DNA of 64,000 nucleotides, taken from contig JAYVUK010000041.1 of the NCBI GenBank assembly GCA_043787975.1, positions 1 to 64,000 of the forward strand. Reading direction: 5' to 3'. Every line of letters starts with the position of its first letter. The stretch's first letter is position 1. Below are positions 1 to 6,394 of this stretch, in pieces. The notes under the pieces are model-generated. The model saw nothing but the letters and a program-made list of their open reading frames with translations, made no database searches and was not told the DNA's origin. Both the position numbers and the translations under genes were made by a program. The DNA comes from JAPLDA01 sp043787975. GTDB lineage: Bacteria > Bacteroidota > Bacteroidia > AKYH767-A > 2013-40CM-41-45.

Positions 1-14
1 GACTAATGACTAAT

Positions 15-80
15 GTGTGAATGATGAAACATAAATCAAAAATTATGTAACGCTTTTTCGGGTTAAGACCATCAACTTTG
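15..80 (+). promoter_or_regulatory. Regulon promoter, copy 1 (37-bp block + -7 box)
   Basis: The block spans 15-51: a first half-site ending ATGAAAC (degenerate here) and a second reading ATTATGTAAC 21 bp later. The -7 TTTG is at 77-80, after exactly 25 bp. Thirteen further copies in this window share the layout. It drives the lipoprotein gene starting at 117. Confidence 0.9.
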
Positions 81-116
81 TTCCGTAACAAATCCGTTAC
101 AATTAAAATAAACGAA

Positions 117-911
117 ATGAAAAATAAGTCGATTAATCTCGTGCTTACCGGAGCGATGCTTTTGGGAGTATTTATGACAAGTTGTGAAAAGGAGCAGAAT
201 GCCCCGGCTTCTGCACCAGGAGATTTATCAGGAACATCTTCATTGAACAGACCTGGAACATTGGCTGCCGTGAATCTCGGGCTTGCAGGATCATTTACGA
301 TTCTGTCAACATCAGGAATTACCGATGTCTATCCATCAGCTATTACCGGAGATGTTGGATCAAGTCCAATCACAGGAGCAGCAATTCTTTTAACCTGCAC
401 AGAAGTAACAGGAACCATCTACTCAGTGGATGCAGCAGGTCCGCTTCCATGCCGGGTGACGAATGCAACACGTTTAACTACGGCCGTAGGTAATATGCAA
501 ACTGCATACACAGATGCAGCCGGACGTCCCAACCCAAATTTTCTGAACCTGGGTGCAGGAAATATCGGCGGAAGAACACTTAGTCCCGGCTTGTATAAAT
601 GGACCAGTGATGTTGTTATCCCGACCAACATTACCATTTCAGGAAGTGCAAGTGATATCTGGATATTCCAGGTTGACGGAACACTCAATATGAGTTCTGC
701 AGTGAAAATTATTTTGAAAGGCGGCGCAAAGGCAAAGAATATTTTCTGGCAAGTTGCCGGTGCTGTTACCTTAGGAACGACCAGTCATTTTGAAGGAATC
801 ATTCTTGGACAAACAGGAATTAATTTACAGACAGGTGCATCCATCAATGGAAGGTTACTCGCACAAACGGCAGTAACGCTTCAATCGAGCATGGTGAAAA
901 AGCCGGCTTAA
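117..911 (+). CDS. DUF3494 ice-binding-like lipoprotein
   Basis: A 264-residue exported lipoprotein. The signal peptide ends in the lipobox FMTSC. The body matches the DUF3494 (ice-binding protein, IBP) beta-solenoid family: LGLAGSFTILSTSGITDV, an SPITGAAI segment, LSPGLYKW, and WIFQVDGTLNMSS near the C-terminus. In characterised members this fold binds ice; in others it may be an adhesin-like surface protein, so the activity is inferred. The ATG at 117 is chosen because an upstream in-frame TTG at 78 lies inside the promoter -7 box and because only the 117 start gives a proper signal peptide. It is the first gene under the 37-bp block and is followed by a strong terminator. Confidence 0.88.
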   Translation: MKNKSINLVLTGAMLLGVFMTSCEKEQNAPASAPGDLSGTSSLNRPGTLAAVNLGLAGSFTILSTSGITDVYPSAITGDVGSSPITGAAILLTCTEVTGTIYSVDAAGPLPCRVTNATRLTTAVGNMQTAYTDAAGRPNPNFLNLGAGNIGGRTLSPGLYKWTSDVVIPTNITISGSASDIWIFQVDGTLNMSSAVKIILKGGAKAKNIFWQVAGAVTLGTTSHFEGIILGQTGINLQTGASINGRLLAQTAVTLQSSMVKKPA

Positions 912-933
912 ATTAAAGTATAATAGATTTCAG

Positions 934-972
934 GAGACTGTCCATTTTTAAGAGACAGTCTCTTTTTTTTTA
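934..972 (+). terminator. Rho-independent terminator
   Basis: A perfect 9-bp stem (GAGACTGTC with GACAGTCTC), an 11-nt loop and a run of ten T follow the DUF3494 gene. Confidence 0.92.
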
Positions 973-995
973 TCTCATGTTACGGTTAAATGAGG

Positions 996-1061
996 GTGTG
1001 AATCATGCAACTAATTTTCAAAATTATGTAACACTTTATCTTTTCATGCTTCTGATCTTTG
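996..1061 (+). promoter_or_regulatory. Regulon promoter, copy 2
   Basis: Block 996-1032 with half-sites ATGCAAC and ATTATGTAAC, 25-bp spacer, TTTG at 1058-1061. It drives the sigma-like gene at 1085. Confidence 0.9.
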
Positions 1062-1084
1062 TCCTAGATTTAACATAAAATAAA

Positions 1085-1414
1085 ATGTTCACGAACGCTA
1101 ACAACATATCAGACCAGGATATTCGTTCACTCATTGCCGAAAACAATTTTGAAGCATGGGAACTTTTGTACGATAAATATGCATTTGCGATGCGCGTCAT
1201 TATCCGTAACCTGACAGATAATAAAACGATTGCTGAAGAAATTTTCAAAGAAGCGTTTCTTCAATTAAAAGAAAAGCAAATCCTCTCTCATTTCAGTTAC
1301 TCACTTTATTCGTGCCTGTTAAGACATACACAGCTCGTTACGATGCAGCTACTGAAAGAACGTAAACTGATTCGCCTAAACGCAAATAGAAAATTAAACT
1401 CTTATCTAAAATGA
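1085..1414 (+). CDS. Truncated ECF-sigma-like protein
   Basis: A 109-residue protein resembling only region 2.1-2.2 of ECF sigma factors: an ENNFEAWELLYDKYAFAMR stretch, then DNKTIAEEIFKEAFLQLKE. The following part does not show the usual aromatic/basic region 2.3-2.4 signature that melts and reads the -10 element, and region 4 is absent. It is a close relative of the gene at 2193. It could act as a core-RNA-polymerase-binding decoy or regulator, or be a decayed sigma factor; no function is demonstrated. It sits under regulon promoter copy 2 and is followed by a TTAAG hairpin and two genes for disordered proteins. Confidence 0.7.
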   Translation: MFTNANNISDQDIRSLIAENNFEAWELLYDKYAFAMRVIIRNLTDNKTIAEEIFKEAFLQLKEKQILSHFSYSLYSCLLRHTQLVTMQLLKERKLIRLNANRKLNSYLK

Positions 1415-1424
1415 ATTGCGCCAT

Positions 1425-1444
1425 GTTAAGTGCGAAATCTTAAC
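1425..1444 (+). repeat. GTTAAG palindromic element, copy A
   Basis: GTTAAG, 8 nt (TGCGAAAT), CTTAAC, followed by an A/T-rich leader ending in AAATAAATAAAAAATG. A near-identical element precedes the YtxH gene at 2816. Both lie just downstream of a sigma-like gene. It could be a processing hairpin or an operator. Confidence 0.7.
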
Positions 1445-1466
1445 TCCTAATTTAAATAAATAAAAA

Positions 1467-1730
1467 ATGACTGAAAACCAAAAAGACCAACAGGAACAAA
1501 AAACTCCAACTGGTCAACAACAGAATCAAGGTAGCCGACAAAATCAAGGCAACCAGAAAAAAGAAGGCAATCCTTCTTCAACAAACAGGACTGATGAAGA
1601 AGAGGAAGAAGAAGTTTCTACAGAGGAGAAAGCCTTAAAAACTCCAACAGGCCAGCAACAAAACCAAGGTAACCCCAAAAAAGACGGTACTCATTTTGAA
1701 AAGAAAAGCACTGAAGAACCTAAATTTTAA
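1467..1730 (+). CDS. Disordered hydrophilic protein with TPTGQQQNQG repeat
   Basis: An 87-residue protein made almost entirely of Q, N, G, K, E, T and S, with no signal peptide or membrane segment. The motif KTPTGQQQNQG occurs twice (about residues 12 and 58), flanking a Glu-rich stretch. Composition resembles hydrophilins/LEA-like protectants, but no family is recognised. It lies downstream of the sigma-like gene at 1085, probably in the same unit, and 26 bp before another disordered protein. Confidence 0.65.
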   Translation: MTENQKDQQEQKTPTGQQQNQGSRQNQGNQKKEGNPSSTNRTDEEEEEEVSTEEKALKTPTGQQQNQGNPKKDGTHFEKKSTEEPKF

Positions 1731-1756
1731 TTCAAACAATTTAAACTAAAAATTAA

Positions 1757-1996
1757 ATGAAAGAAAGCCAAAAAGACTCAACGAGTCAGAGTAACCCAAA
1801 AGGGCAGCAGGAAAATCAAAGCGGCAAATCCACTGAGGATAGCAGCAAGCAAAACAATTCTTCATCTAAGAATAACAAGAATGAAGAATCAAATGATGAA
1901 GGAACAAAAATGCCCGGTCGTGAAAGCCGCACACCTGTGGCCGGAGAGAAATCTTCAACTCAGGAAAAAAGTTCCAACGGAAACAAAGGGAAATAA
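1757..1996 (+). CDS. Disordered S/N/K/G-rich protein
   Basis: A 79-residue hydrophilic protein (SQSNPKGQQENQSGK, later GREsRTPVAGEKSS-type sequence) with no hydrophobic core. It is preceded by the leader AAACAATTTAAACTAAAAAT, which is nearly repeated upstream of the YtxH gene at 3407, suggesting segmental duplication of leaders in this cluster. A desiccation- or osmo-protectant role is conceivable from composition only. Confidence 0.6.
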   Translation: MKESQKDSTSQSNPKGQQENQSGKSTEDSSKQNNSSSKNNKNEESNDEGTKMPGRESRTPVAGEKSSTQEKSSNGNKGK

Positions 1997-2049
1997 TTCA
2001 TTCCGAATAACAAGACAGCACTTATACCCATGAATGCTGTTCATAAGAA

Positions 2050-2081
2050 CGGCAACAAGCTTTAAAACTTGTTGCTGTTTT
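2050..2081 (+). terminator. Rho-independent terminator
   Basis: GCAACAAG and CTTGTTGC form an 8-bp stem around CTTTAAAA, followed by a short T-rich tail, ending the first sigma-like/disordered-protein unit. Confidence 0.75.
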
Positions 2082-2117
2082 ACTTTCTATAGACGAACGA
2101 TAAGCCTAAAAATAAAT

Positions 2118-2183
2118 GCGTGAATGATGTAAGTTATTTTAAAAATTGTGTAACGATTTTTTCAGTTGAGGAATTGATCTTTG
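2118..2183 (+). promoter_or_regulatory. Regulon promoter, copy 3
   Basis: Block 2118-2154 (half-sites ATGTAAG and ATTGTGTAAC), 25-bp spacer, TTTG at 2180-2183. The ATG of the gene is only 9 nt past the box, unlike the 23-50 nt seen at the other plus-strand copies. Confidence 0.88.
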
Positions 2184-2192
2184 TGTATCAAT

Positions 2193-2702
2193 ATGAAAAA
2201 TTACAGAGTGGGTATTCAAAATGAAAGCATATCAGATCAAAACATTCTTTCATTAATAGGGGAAAATAACCTTGAAGCCTGGGGGCACTTGTATGATAAA
2301 TATGCACCTGTCATGTTCGGCATTGTGTATCATCTTACGGATGACAGGATTGTGGCAGAAGAAATTTTCAAAGAAGTTTTCATTCGATTAAAGGAGGATA
2401 AAATTCTTTCAAAATACAAGTATGTGCTTTGTACTTATTTAGTACGCCATACCAATCGTTTTACAAGACACCAATTAATGAAACGCGGACTGATTTGCAC
2501 CCAAGACAACAAGGACGAAACATCACTTATCAGCATCCTTTATACACAGCACATTACTATGAAGGAGGCTGCATTCCAATTTAACTTTACAGAAGAAGAA
2601 GCTAAACTGAAATTACGTCTTGAATTTTCAGCACTCACGTATGAAAGCAATAAACAAAAAAGAACCTTTCCGGAAAATGAATTTAATCAACAGTATTCAT
2701 AG
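2193..2702 (+). CDS. ECF-sigma-like protein, degenerate
   Basis: A 169-residue paralogue of the 1085 gene. Region 2 is recognisable (NNLEAWGHLYDKYAPVMFG, then DRIVAEEIFKEVFIRLKED), but the promoter-reading part is replaced by YKYVLCTYLVRHTNRFTRH. A weak helix-turn-helix-like tail (HITMKEAAFQFNFTEEEAK) may be a region 4 remnant. The ATG at 2193 is preferred over an in-frame TTG at 2181 that lies within the promoter box; either the transcript is essentially leaderless or an internal GTG at 2208 is used. It heads a unit of YtxH and membrane proteins. Confidence 0.7.
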   Translation: MKNYRVGIQNESISDQNILSLIGENNLEAWGHLYDKYAPVMFGIVYHLTDDRIVAEEIFKEVFIRLKEDKILSKYKYVLCTYLVRHTNRFTRHQLMKRGLICTQDNKDETSLISILYTQHITMKEAAFQFNFTEEEAKLKLRLEFSALTYESNKQKRTFPENEFNQQYS

Positions 2703-2764
2703 AACTAATTAAAACAACTCTTTATAAAGTATCCACTCCAAAAAAAGAAACGATAGTACGCAAT

Positions 2765-2784
2765 GTTAAGTGCGAAGTCTTAAC
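2765..2784 (+). repeat. GTTAAG palindromic element, copy B
   Basis: GTTAAG, 8 nt (TGCGAAGT), CTTAAC, differing from copy A at one loop base, again between a sigma-like gene and its downstream gene. Confidence 0.7.
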
Positions 2785-2815
2785 TACTAATTTCATAATT
2801 TAAATAAATAAAAAA

Positions 2816-3115
2816 ATGAGCTCAGGAAAAATATTATTAGGAGTACTAGCCGGTATAGCCGCTGGTGCAGCATTGGGAATTTTATTTGCTCCCGATAAAG
2901 GATCAAATACTGTAAAAAAAATGACAGACAAAGCAGATGACTTTGTGGATGAATTAAAAAACAAATTTTCAGAACGCATTAAAAGTGTTACCGATAAATT
3001 TGAAAATGTAGCTGATAGTGCAAAAGATTTAGTTGAAATGGGAAAAGCGAAAATGGATGACGCCCGACACGACGTAAAAAGTGCAGTCAACCCAAAATAT
3101 TCTTCTCAATCGTAA
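2816..3115 (+). CDS. YtxH domain-containing stress protein
   Basis: A 99-residue protein. The N-terminal segment (GVLAGIAAGAALGILFAPDKG) is the glycine/alanine-rich membrane-associated helix ending in the APxKG signature of the YtxH family, followed by a long amphipathic helix rich in K, D and E. YtxH belongs to the sigma-B general stress regulon of Bacillus; its biochemical role is unknown. Paralogues lie at 3407 and 14414, all in units headed by the 37-bp block. Confidence 0.88.
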   Translation: MSSGKILLGVLAGIAAGAALGILFAPDKGSNTVKKMTDKADDFVDELKNKFSERIKSVTDKFENVADSAKDLVEMGKAKMDDARHDVKSAVNPKYSSQS

Positions 3116-3122
3116 GTCGGGA

Positions 3123-3299
3123 ATGATTTGAAAACAAACATTCAAAATCGCGTCATTTATTACGATGCTCACAACATTTTCAAGCTGTGCTGTGGTAGGA
3201 GGGATTTTTAAAGCAGGAATGGGAGTGGGAATTTTTATAGCAATCGCGGTAATTGCATTAATCATCTTCTTGATAAGTCGCATGGGAAAAAATAAATGA
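3123..3299 (+). pseudogene. Small lipoprotein gene with in-frame TGA at codon 3
   Basis: Read from the ATG at 3123, the frame is M-I-stop and then continues for 55 readable codons: a signal peptide ending FSSC (lipobox) followed by VVGGIFKAGMGVG and one transmembrane helix ending RMGKNK. This is the layout of a common 50-60 residue Bacteroidota lipoprotein family. The TGA at 3129-3131 removes the normal start; a 44-residue product could still begin at the ATG at 3165, but it would lack most of the signal peptide. It is either recently disabled, restarted internally, or a sequence error. Confidence 0.6.
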
Positions 3300-3406
3300 T
3301 GTGGTGAAAATTAAATGGGCATCCGGGCATTCAGGCAGCACCTGCAGCAAAACAAAATTAATCGAAAAGCAAAAATTTTAATGCAAACAATTTAAATCAA
3401 AAATAA

Positions 3407-3706
3407 ATGAGTTCTGGAAAAGTATTAACAGGCGTATTTGTTGGTTTAGCCGCCGGCGCAATAATGGGAATTTTGCTCGCACCGGATAAGGGATCGAACA
3501 CCCGAAAAAAAATTTCAAAAAAAGGAGATGATTACATGGAAGATCTGCAAGTCCGATTGGACTGCTTTGTCGAAAGCATCACTGACAGGTTTAAATCTGC
3601 AAAAGGAAACGCTTACGATACAATTGAACAAGGAAAGTAAAAGGCACAGGAAGTAAAGAGAGAAATAAAAAGTGCAATGCCAGTTAAATCCGCTGGACAA
3701 GTCTAA
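3407..3706 (+). pseudogene. YtxH gene interrupted by in-frame TAA
   Basis: Starts like the 2816 gene (SSGKVLTGVFVGLAAGA, then GILLAPDKGS), but a TAA at 3638-3640 stops it at 77 residues. The same frame continues without frameshift through KAQEVKREIKSAMPVKSAGQV to a TAA at 3704-3706. Counting the stop as one residue, the full frame is 99 residues, exactly the length of the intact paralogue, so the stop is premature. A truncated 77-residue protein keeping the membrane segment may still be made. It lies 28 bp before the holin-like gene. Confidence 0.75.
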
Positions 3707-3733
3707 TCAACCTGTCAGTAAAAACAAAAAAGT

Positions 3734-4081
3734 ATGGAAGAAAAAGAAACATTACTGGAAACGTTATTTGAAAAGACGGACGTGTATGCAAAAACAACTT
3801 TAGATTTATTTAAGCTGAAGGCTATTGATAAATCGGCAGATGTTGTTTCATCATTGGTGGCAAGGCTTGCCATTGTAATTATTGTTTTTTCAATTATTCT
3901 CATGGTAAATATCGGAATAGCTTTATGGCTTGGTGACCTCCTGGGCAAACTATACTACGGATTTTTTAGCATTGCCGCTTTCTATTTAGTTGTTGTGTTG
4001 ATTTTACATTACAACCGAGGACGATTAATAAAAACACCTGTTAATGATTCCATCATTGCTCAAATGTTAAAAGAAAAATAA
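3734..4081 (+). CDS. Holin-X-like phage holin family membrane protein
   Basis: A 115-residue protein with two membrane helices (VARLAIVIIVFSIILMVNIGIA and FFSIAAFYLVVVLILHY, roughly residues 42-65 and 76-96), resembling the 'phage holin family' (Holin-X/III superfamily) proteins common in bacterial stress clusters. The family name is historical; there is no phage context here. It is followed 1 bp later by the 4083 gene, with which it is probably cotranslated. Confidence 0.75.
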   Translation: MEEKETLLETLFEKTDVYAKTTLDLFKLKAIDKSADVVSSLVARLAIVIIVFSIILMVNIGIALWLGDLLGKLYYGFFSIAAFYLVVVLILHYNRGRLIKTPVNDSIIAQMLKEK

Positions 4082-4082
4082 A

Positions 4083-4499
4083 ATGAAACAGGAAAGTCCA
4101 AACGATCAACTTAAGCGGGCAATCATGCTGTTGGAAATAAAACGCGATGAAGAAATGAAAGACTTGAAAGAGCATTTTCGTAAAACATATGAAAGCTTCA
4201 AGCCGGTTAATCTCATTAAGAATACATTAAAAGAAGTAATCCATTCTCCTGATGTACGAAATGGCATCGGTAAAACAGCAATCGGAGTTGCATCCGGATA
4301 TTTGGTTAAAAATCTTTTGTTTCGTTCTTCATATAATCCCATTAAAATAGTTGCCGGTGTCGTATTGCAAACCATTGTTACACGTTTAGCCACTGATAAT
4401 TTGGATAAAATTAAATCCACAGGTCAAAAATTAGTGCACGCATTATTGTCAAGGTTTAAGCTTACCAGAGAAGTTCTTGAAAGTAAAAATCATGAATAA
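4083..4499 (+). CDS. Hypothetical protein paired with holin-like gene
   Basis: A 138-residue protein with a charged N-terminal helix (MLLEIKRDEEMKDLKEHF) and a central weakly hydrophobic part (TAIGVASGYLVKNLLF, then IVAGVVLQTIVTRLA). No named domain is recognised. The stop codon of the holin-like gene is 1 bp upstream. A peripheral or hairpin membrane protein acting with its neighbour is the best inference. Confidence 0.65.
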   Translation: MKQESPNDQLKRAIMLLEIKRDEEMKDLKEHFRKTYESFKPVNLIKNTLKEVIHSPDVRNGIGKTAIGVASGYLVKNLLFRSSYNPIKIVAGVVLQTIVTRLATDNLDKIKSTGQKLVHALLSRFKLTREVLESKNHE

Positions 4500-4576
4500 T
4501 AATGCATCGTGGCAAACTCATTCCTCCCTCAAGCGTAAAAAAATCACTGTAATTTTAATCAATAAAATTTGAGCGT

Positions 4577-4696
4577 ATGAATACTATTTTCAGAGGTCTG
4601 ATCGCCTGATATGGAGCAAAAAAATTAGGAAGCGGTTGCTTTAGTGTTGTAATTATTTTTGTAGTGATCTGGCTGGCACTGGGCCCTTGTAAATAA
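4577..4696 (+). pseudogene. Tiny membrane protein gene with in-frame TGA
   Basis: A 39-codon frame: MNTIFRGLIA, TGA at 4607-4609, then YGAKKLGSG, one hydrophobic helix and a C-terminal GPCK. The sequence GLIA-x-YGAKKLG suggests a Gly codon (GGA) changed to TGA. The codons on both sides are intact. I judge it a once-functional small membrane protein of the same stress unit, now interrupted by a single base change; being so short, it is less certain than the other interrupted genes. Confidence 0.5.
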
Positions 4697-4789
4697 ATGA
4701 GAATATTTTCAGTCATTATATTTCTTATCCATCCATTGTAATTGTTAGTTATCCGGTTAAAGAAGCACAGGAAAGGAGTTCGTCCGGAT

Positions 4790-4855
4790 GTGTGAATGAT
4801 GTAACTTATTTTTAAAATTGTGTAACAGATCGCGGATTAAATGTTCACACTTTTG
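4790..4855 (+). promoter_or_regulatory. Regulon promoter, copy 4 (closest to consensus)
   Basis: Block 4790-4826 with half-sites ATGTAAC and ATTGTGTAAC, 25-bp spacer, TTTG at 4852-4855. It drives the lipoprotein gene at 4899. Confidence 0.92.
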
Positions 4856-4898
4856 TCGTGAAAATAGATCAATTCATCATTTTTAAAAACATACTTAA

Positions 4899-5327
4899 AT
4901 GAAGATACACATCATAACACCTGCCTTGATAATCTTGATAACAGGAACAGTTTTAACAGGCTGCAATAACCCGTCAGAAAAAAAAGTGGAAGATGCAAAA
5001 GAAAATGTTGCAGATGCCAAACAGGATTTGAAAGCAGCGGAGAATAAATATGCAGAAGAATGGCAAAACTTCAAAAATGATTTTGAACTTAAAATCAGCG
5101 ATAATGAAAACAAGATCGCTCATCTCAAAGTGAAAGCATCCAAGGAAAAAGGGGAAGCGAAAGCAAAACTTGAAAAGAACGTTGCAGACCTGGAACAAAA
5201 GAATCATGCCATGAAAGTAAAATTAGAAGACTACAAAGACCAGGGAAGCGAGAACTGGGAAGCTTTCAAGAAAAGTATTCACAATGACTGGGAAGAATTA
5301 GAAAATTCATTCAAGGATACCGATTGA
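4899..5327 (+). CDS. Coiled-coil stress lipoprotein
   Basis: A 142-residue lipoprotein: signal peptide with lipobox LTGC at about residue 24, then a continuous charged coiled coil rich in K, E and A (VEDAKENVADAKQDLKAAE, later KLEKNVADLEQKNHAMKVK). It resembles the small coiled-coil proteins sometimes labelled sll1863-type stress proteins; the biochemical role is unknown. It is probably cotranscribed with the small membrane protein at 5410. Confidence 0.75.
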   Translation: MKIHIITPALIILITGTVLTGCNNPSEKKVEDAKENVADAKQDLKAAENKYAEEWQNFKNDFELKISDNENKIAHLKVKASKEKGEAKAKLEKNVADLEQKNHAMKVKLEDYKDQGSENWEAFKKSIHNDWEELENSFKDTD

Positions 5328-5409
5328 TAACTATTAAATAAAAAGACATGAGATCAGAGATTATGAGAAAATCTCACATATAACATTTAATTTCTAACAT
5401 CTAAAAACT

Positions 5410-5571
5410 ATGGGAAATTTACTTTATACAATAGCCGTCATATTAATCATTCTTTGGTTGATTGGATTTGTCGTTTATCCATTCGGAGGAGGACTCATTC
5501 ACATTCTGCTTGTCATTGCTATCATCATGATCTTACTGAGAGTTATTCAGGGCAGAAAACCTCTTGGCTGA
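5410..5571 (+). CDS. Lmo0937-family small membrane protein, copy 1
   Basis: A 53-residue protein, MGNLLYTIAVILIILWL then IGFVVYPFGGGLIHILL, with two hydrophobic helices around a YPFGGG turn and a basic tail. This matches the lmo0937 family of small envelope-stress proteins. A second copy at 14232 is nearly identical in protein sequence but differs at many synonymous sites. It lies 82 bp after the coiled-coil lipoprotein gene. Confidence 0.85.
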   Translation: MGNLLYTIAVILIILWLIGFVVYPFGGGLIHILLVIAIIMILLRVIQGRKPLG

Positions 5572-5597
5572 TTTAATGCTGAGCGAAGTAATTAGCT

Positions 5598-5633
5598 GAT
5601 TTGATGATTAGCTAATTGGTCAATCATCAAATC
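5598..5633 (+). repeat. Inverted repeat / possible terminator
   Basis: A perfect 12-bp inverted repeat, GATTTGATGATT and AATCATCAAATC, with a 12-nt loop, flanked by further TTAGCTGATT/TTAGCTAATT words. There is no immediate T-run. It lies 26 bp after the 5410 gene and could end that transcript. The remaining 180 bp up to the ferritin gene shows nothing else recognisable. Confidence 0.7.
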
Positions 5634-5815
5634 CGGTTGCTGGAAAAAAGTCCTATTATATTTTTTTAAATAATTCATCAGTAGTAGGTTGCATTTATTA
5701 TCCTGCTTCACCTAACCTAGTGCTTATTCAGAACTAAGGCATTAAGTGGATGAACTCAAAAGAATTGCATCCAATTAAAATTTATTAAAACTATATAATC
5801 CTTATCACACGTGTT

Positions 5816-6367
5816 ATGAAAACGAGCAGGCTTTCAGAAAGACTCACAACTGCTTTAAATGACCAAATGACAAAAGAGGCGCATGCTTCGCAGATTTATT
5901 TAGCGTATGCAGCATGGGCTGATAACCATGGGTACGCTGGCATTGCAAATTTTCTTTTCCGTCATGCGCAGGAAGAACGTAACCACATGATGAAGTTGCT
6001 CGAATACATTTTAAAAAGAGGAGCAAAAGTGAAGGTGACTGCCATCCCTGCACCGGCTAAAGATCCGGTAAGTGTCAACAATTGTTTTGAAAAAGTATTT
6101 GAGCAGGAAGTGGATAATACGAGGTCCATTTATAAAGTAGTAAAGATGTGCCTCAAAGAAGAAGATTGGGCAACATGGAATTTCATGCAATGGTTCGTGA
6201 AAGAACAAACAGAGGAAGAAAATCTTGCCATCAGTTTGTTGGACAAAATAAAAATCTCGGGCGGTGAACAGGCGACCAGCAATGCTTTGTATACATTGGA
6301 TAAGGATATTGAAAAAACTCCGGATGCTGCGCGACTGGCCCAGGAGGTGACAACCGATAATCCTTAG
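5816..6367 (+). CDS. ftnA: Ferritin (non-heme, FtnA-type)
   Basis: A 183-residue ferritin, the normal length. It keeps the ferroxidase-centre ligands in order: Glu in MTKEAHASQIYL, the EERNH motif (Glu...His) near residue 52, and the later QWFVKEQTEEE segment. It would form the 24-subunit cytoplasmic shell that oxidises and stores iron. It sits inside the stress cluster but has no 37-bp block upstream, so it may be controlled separately. The metallophosphatase gene starts 27 bp downstream. Confidence 0.93.
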   Translation: MKTSRLSERLTTALNDQMTKEAHASQIYLAYAAWADNHGYAGIANFLFRHAQEERNHMMKLLEYILKRGAKVKVTAIPAPAKDPVSVNNCFEKVFEQEVDNTRSIYKVVKMCLKEEDWATWNFMQWFVKEQTEEENLAISLLDKIKISGGEQATSNALYTLDKDIEKTPDAARLAQEVTTDNP

Positions 6368-6394
6368 TATTATTTTCGTACTGTTGTGTAACAG

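Noticed and set aside
3734..4499. Prophage remnant, because of the holin-family protein
   Set aside because: No lysin, structural or integrase genes; these holin-like proteins are usual in Bacteroidota stress clusters, and the gene is within a stress unit.
3123..4696. Reassigned stop codons (TGA read as an amino acid) to explain interrupted small genes
   Set aside because: One interruption is TAA and another TAG, and many intact genes here end in TGA; a changed code would not fit.
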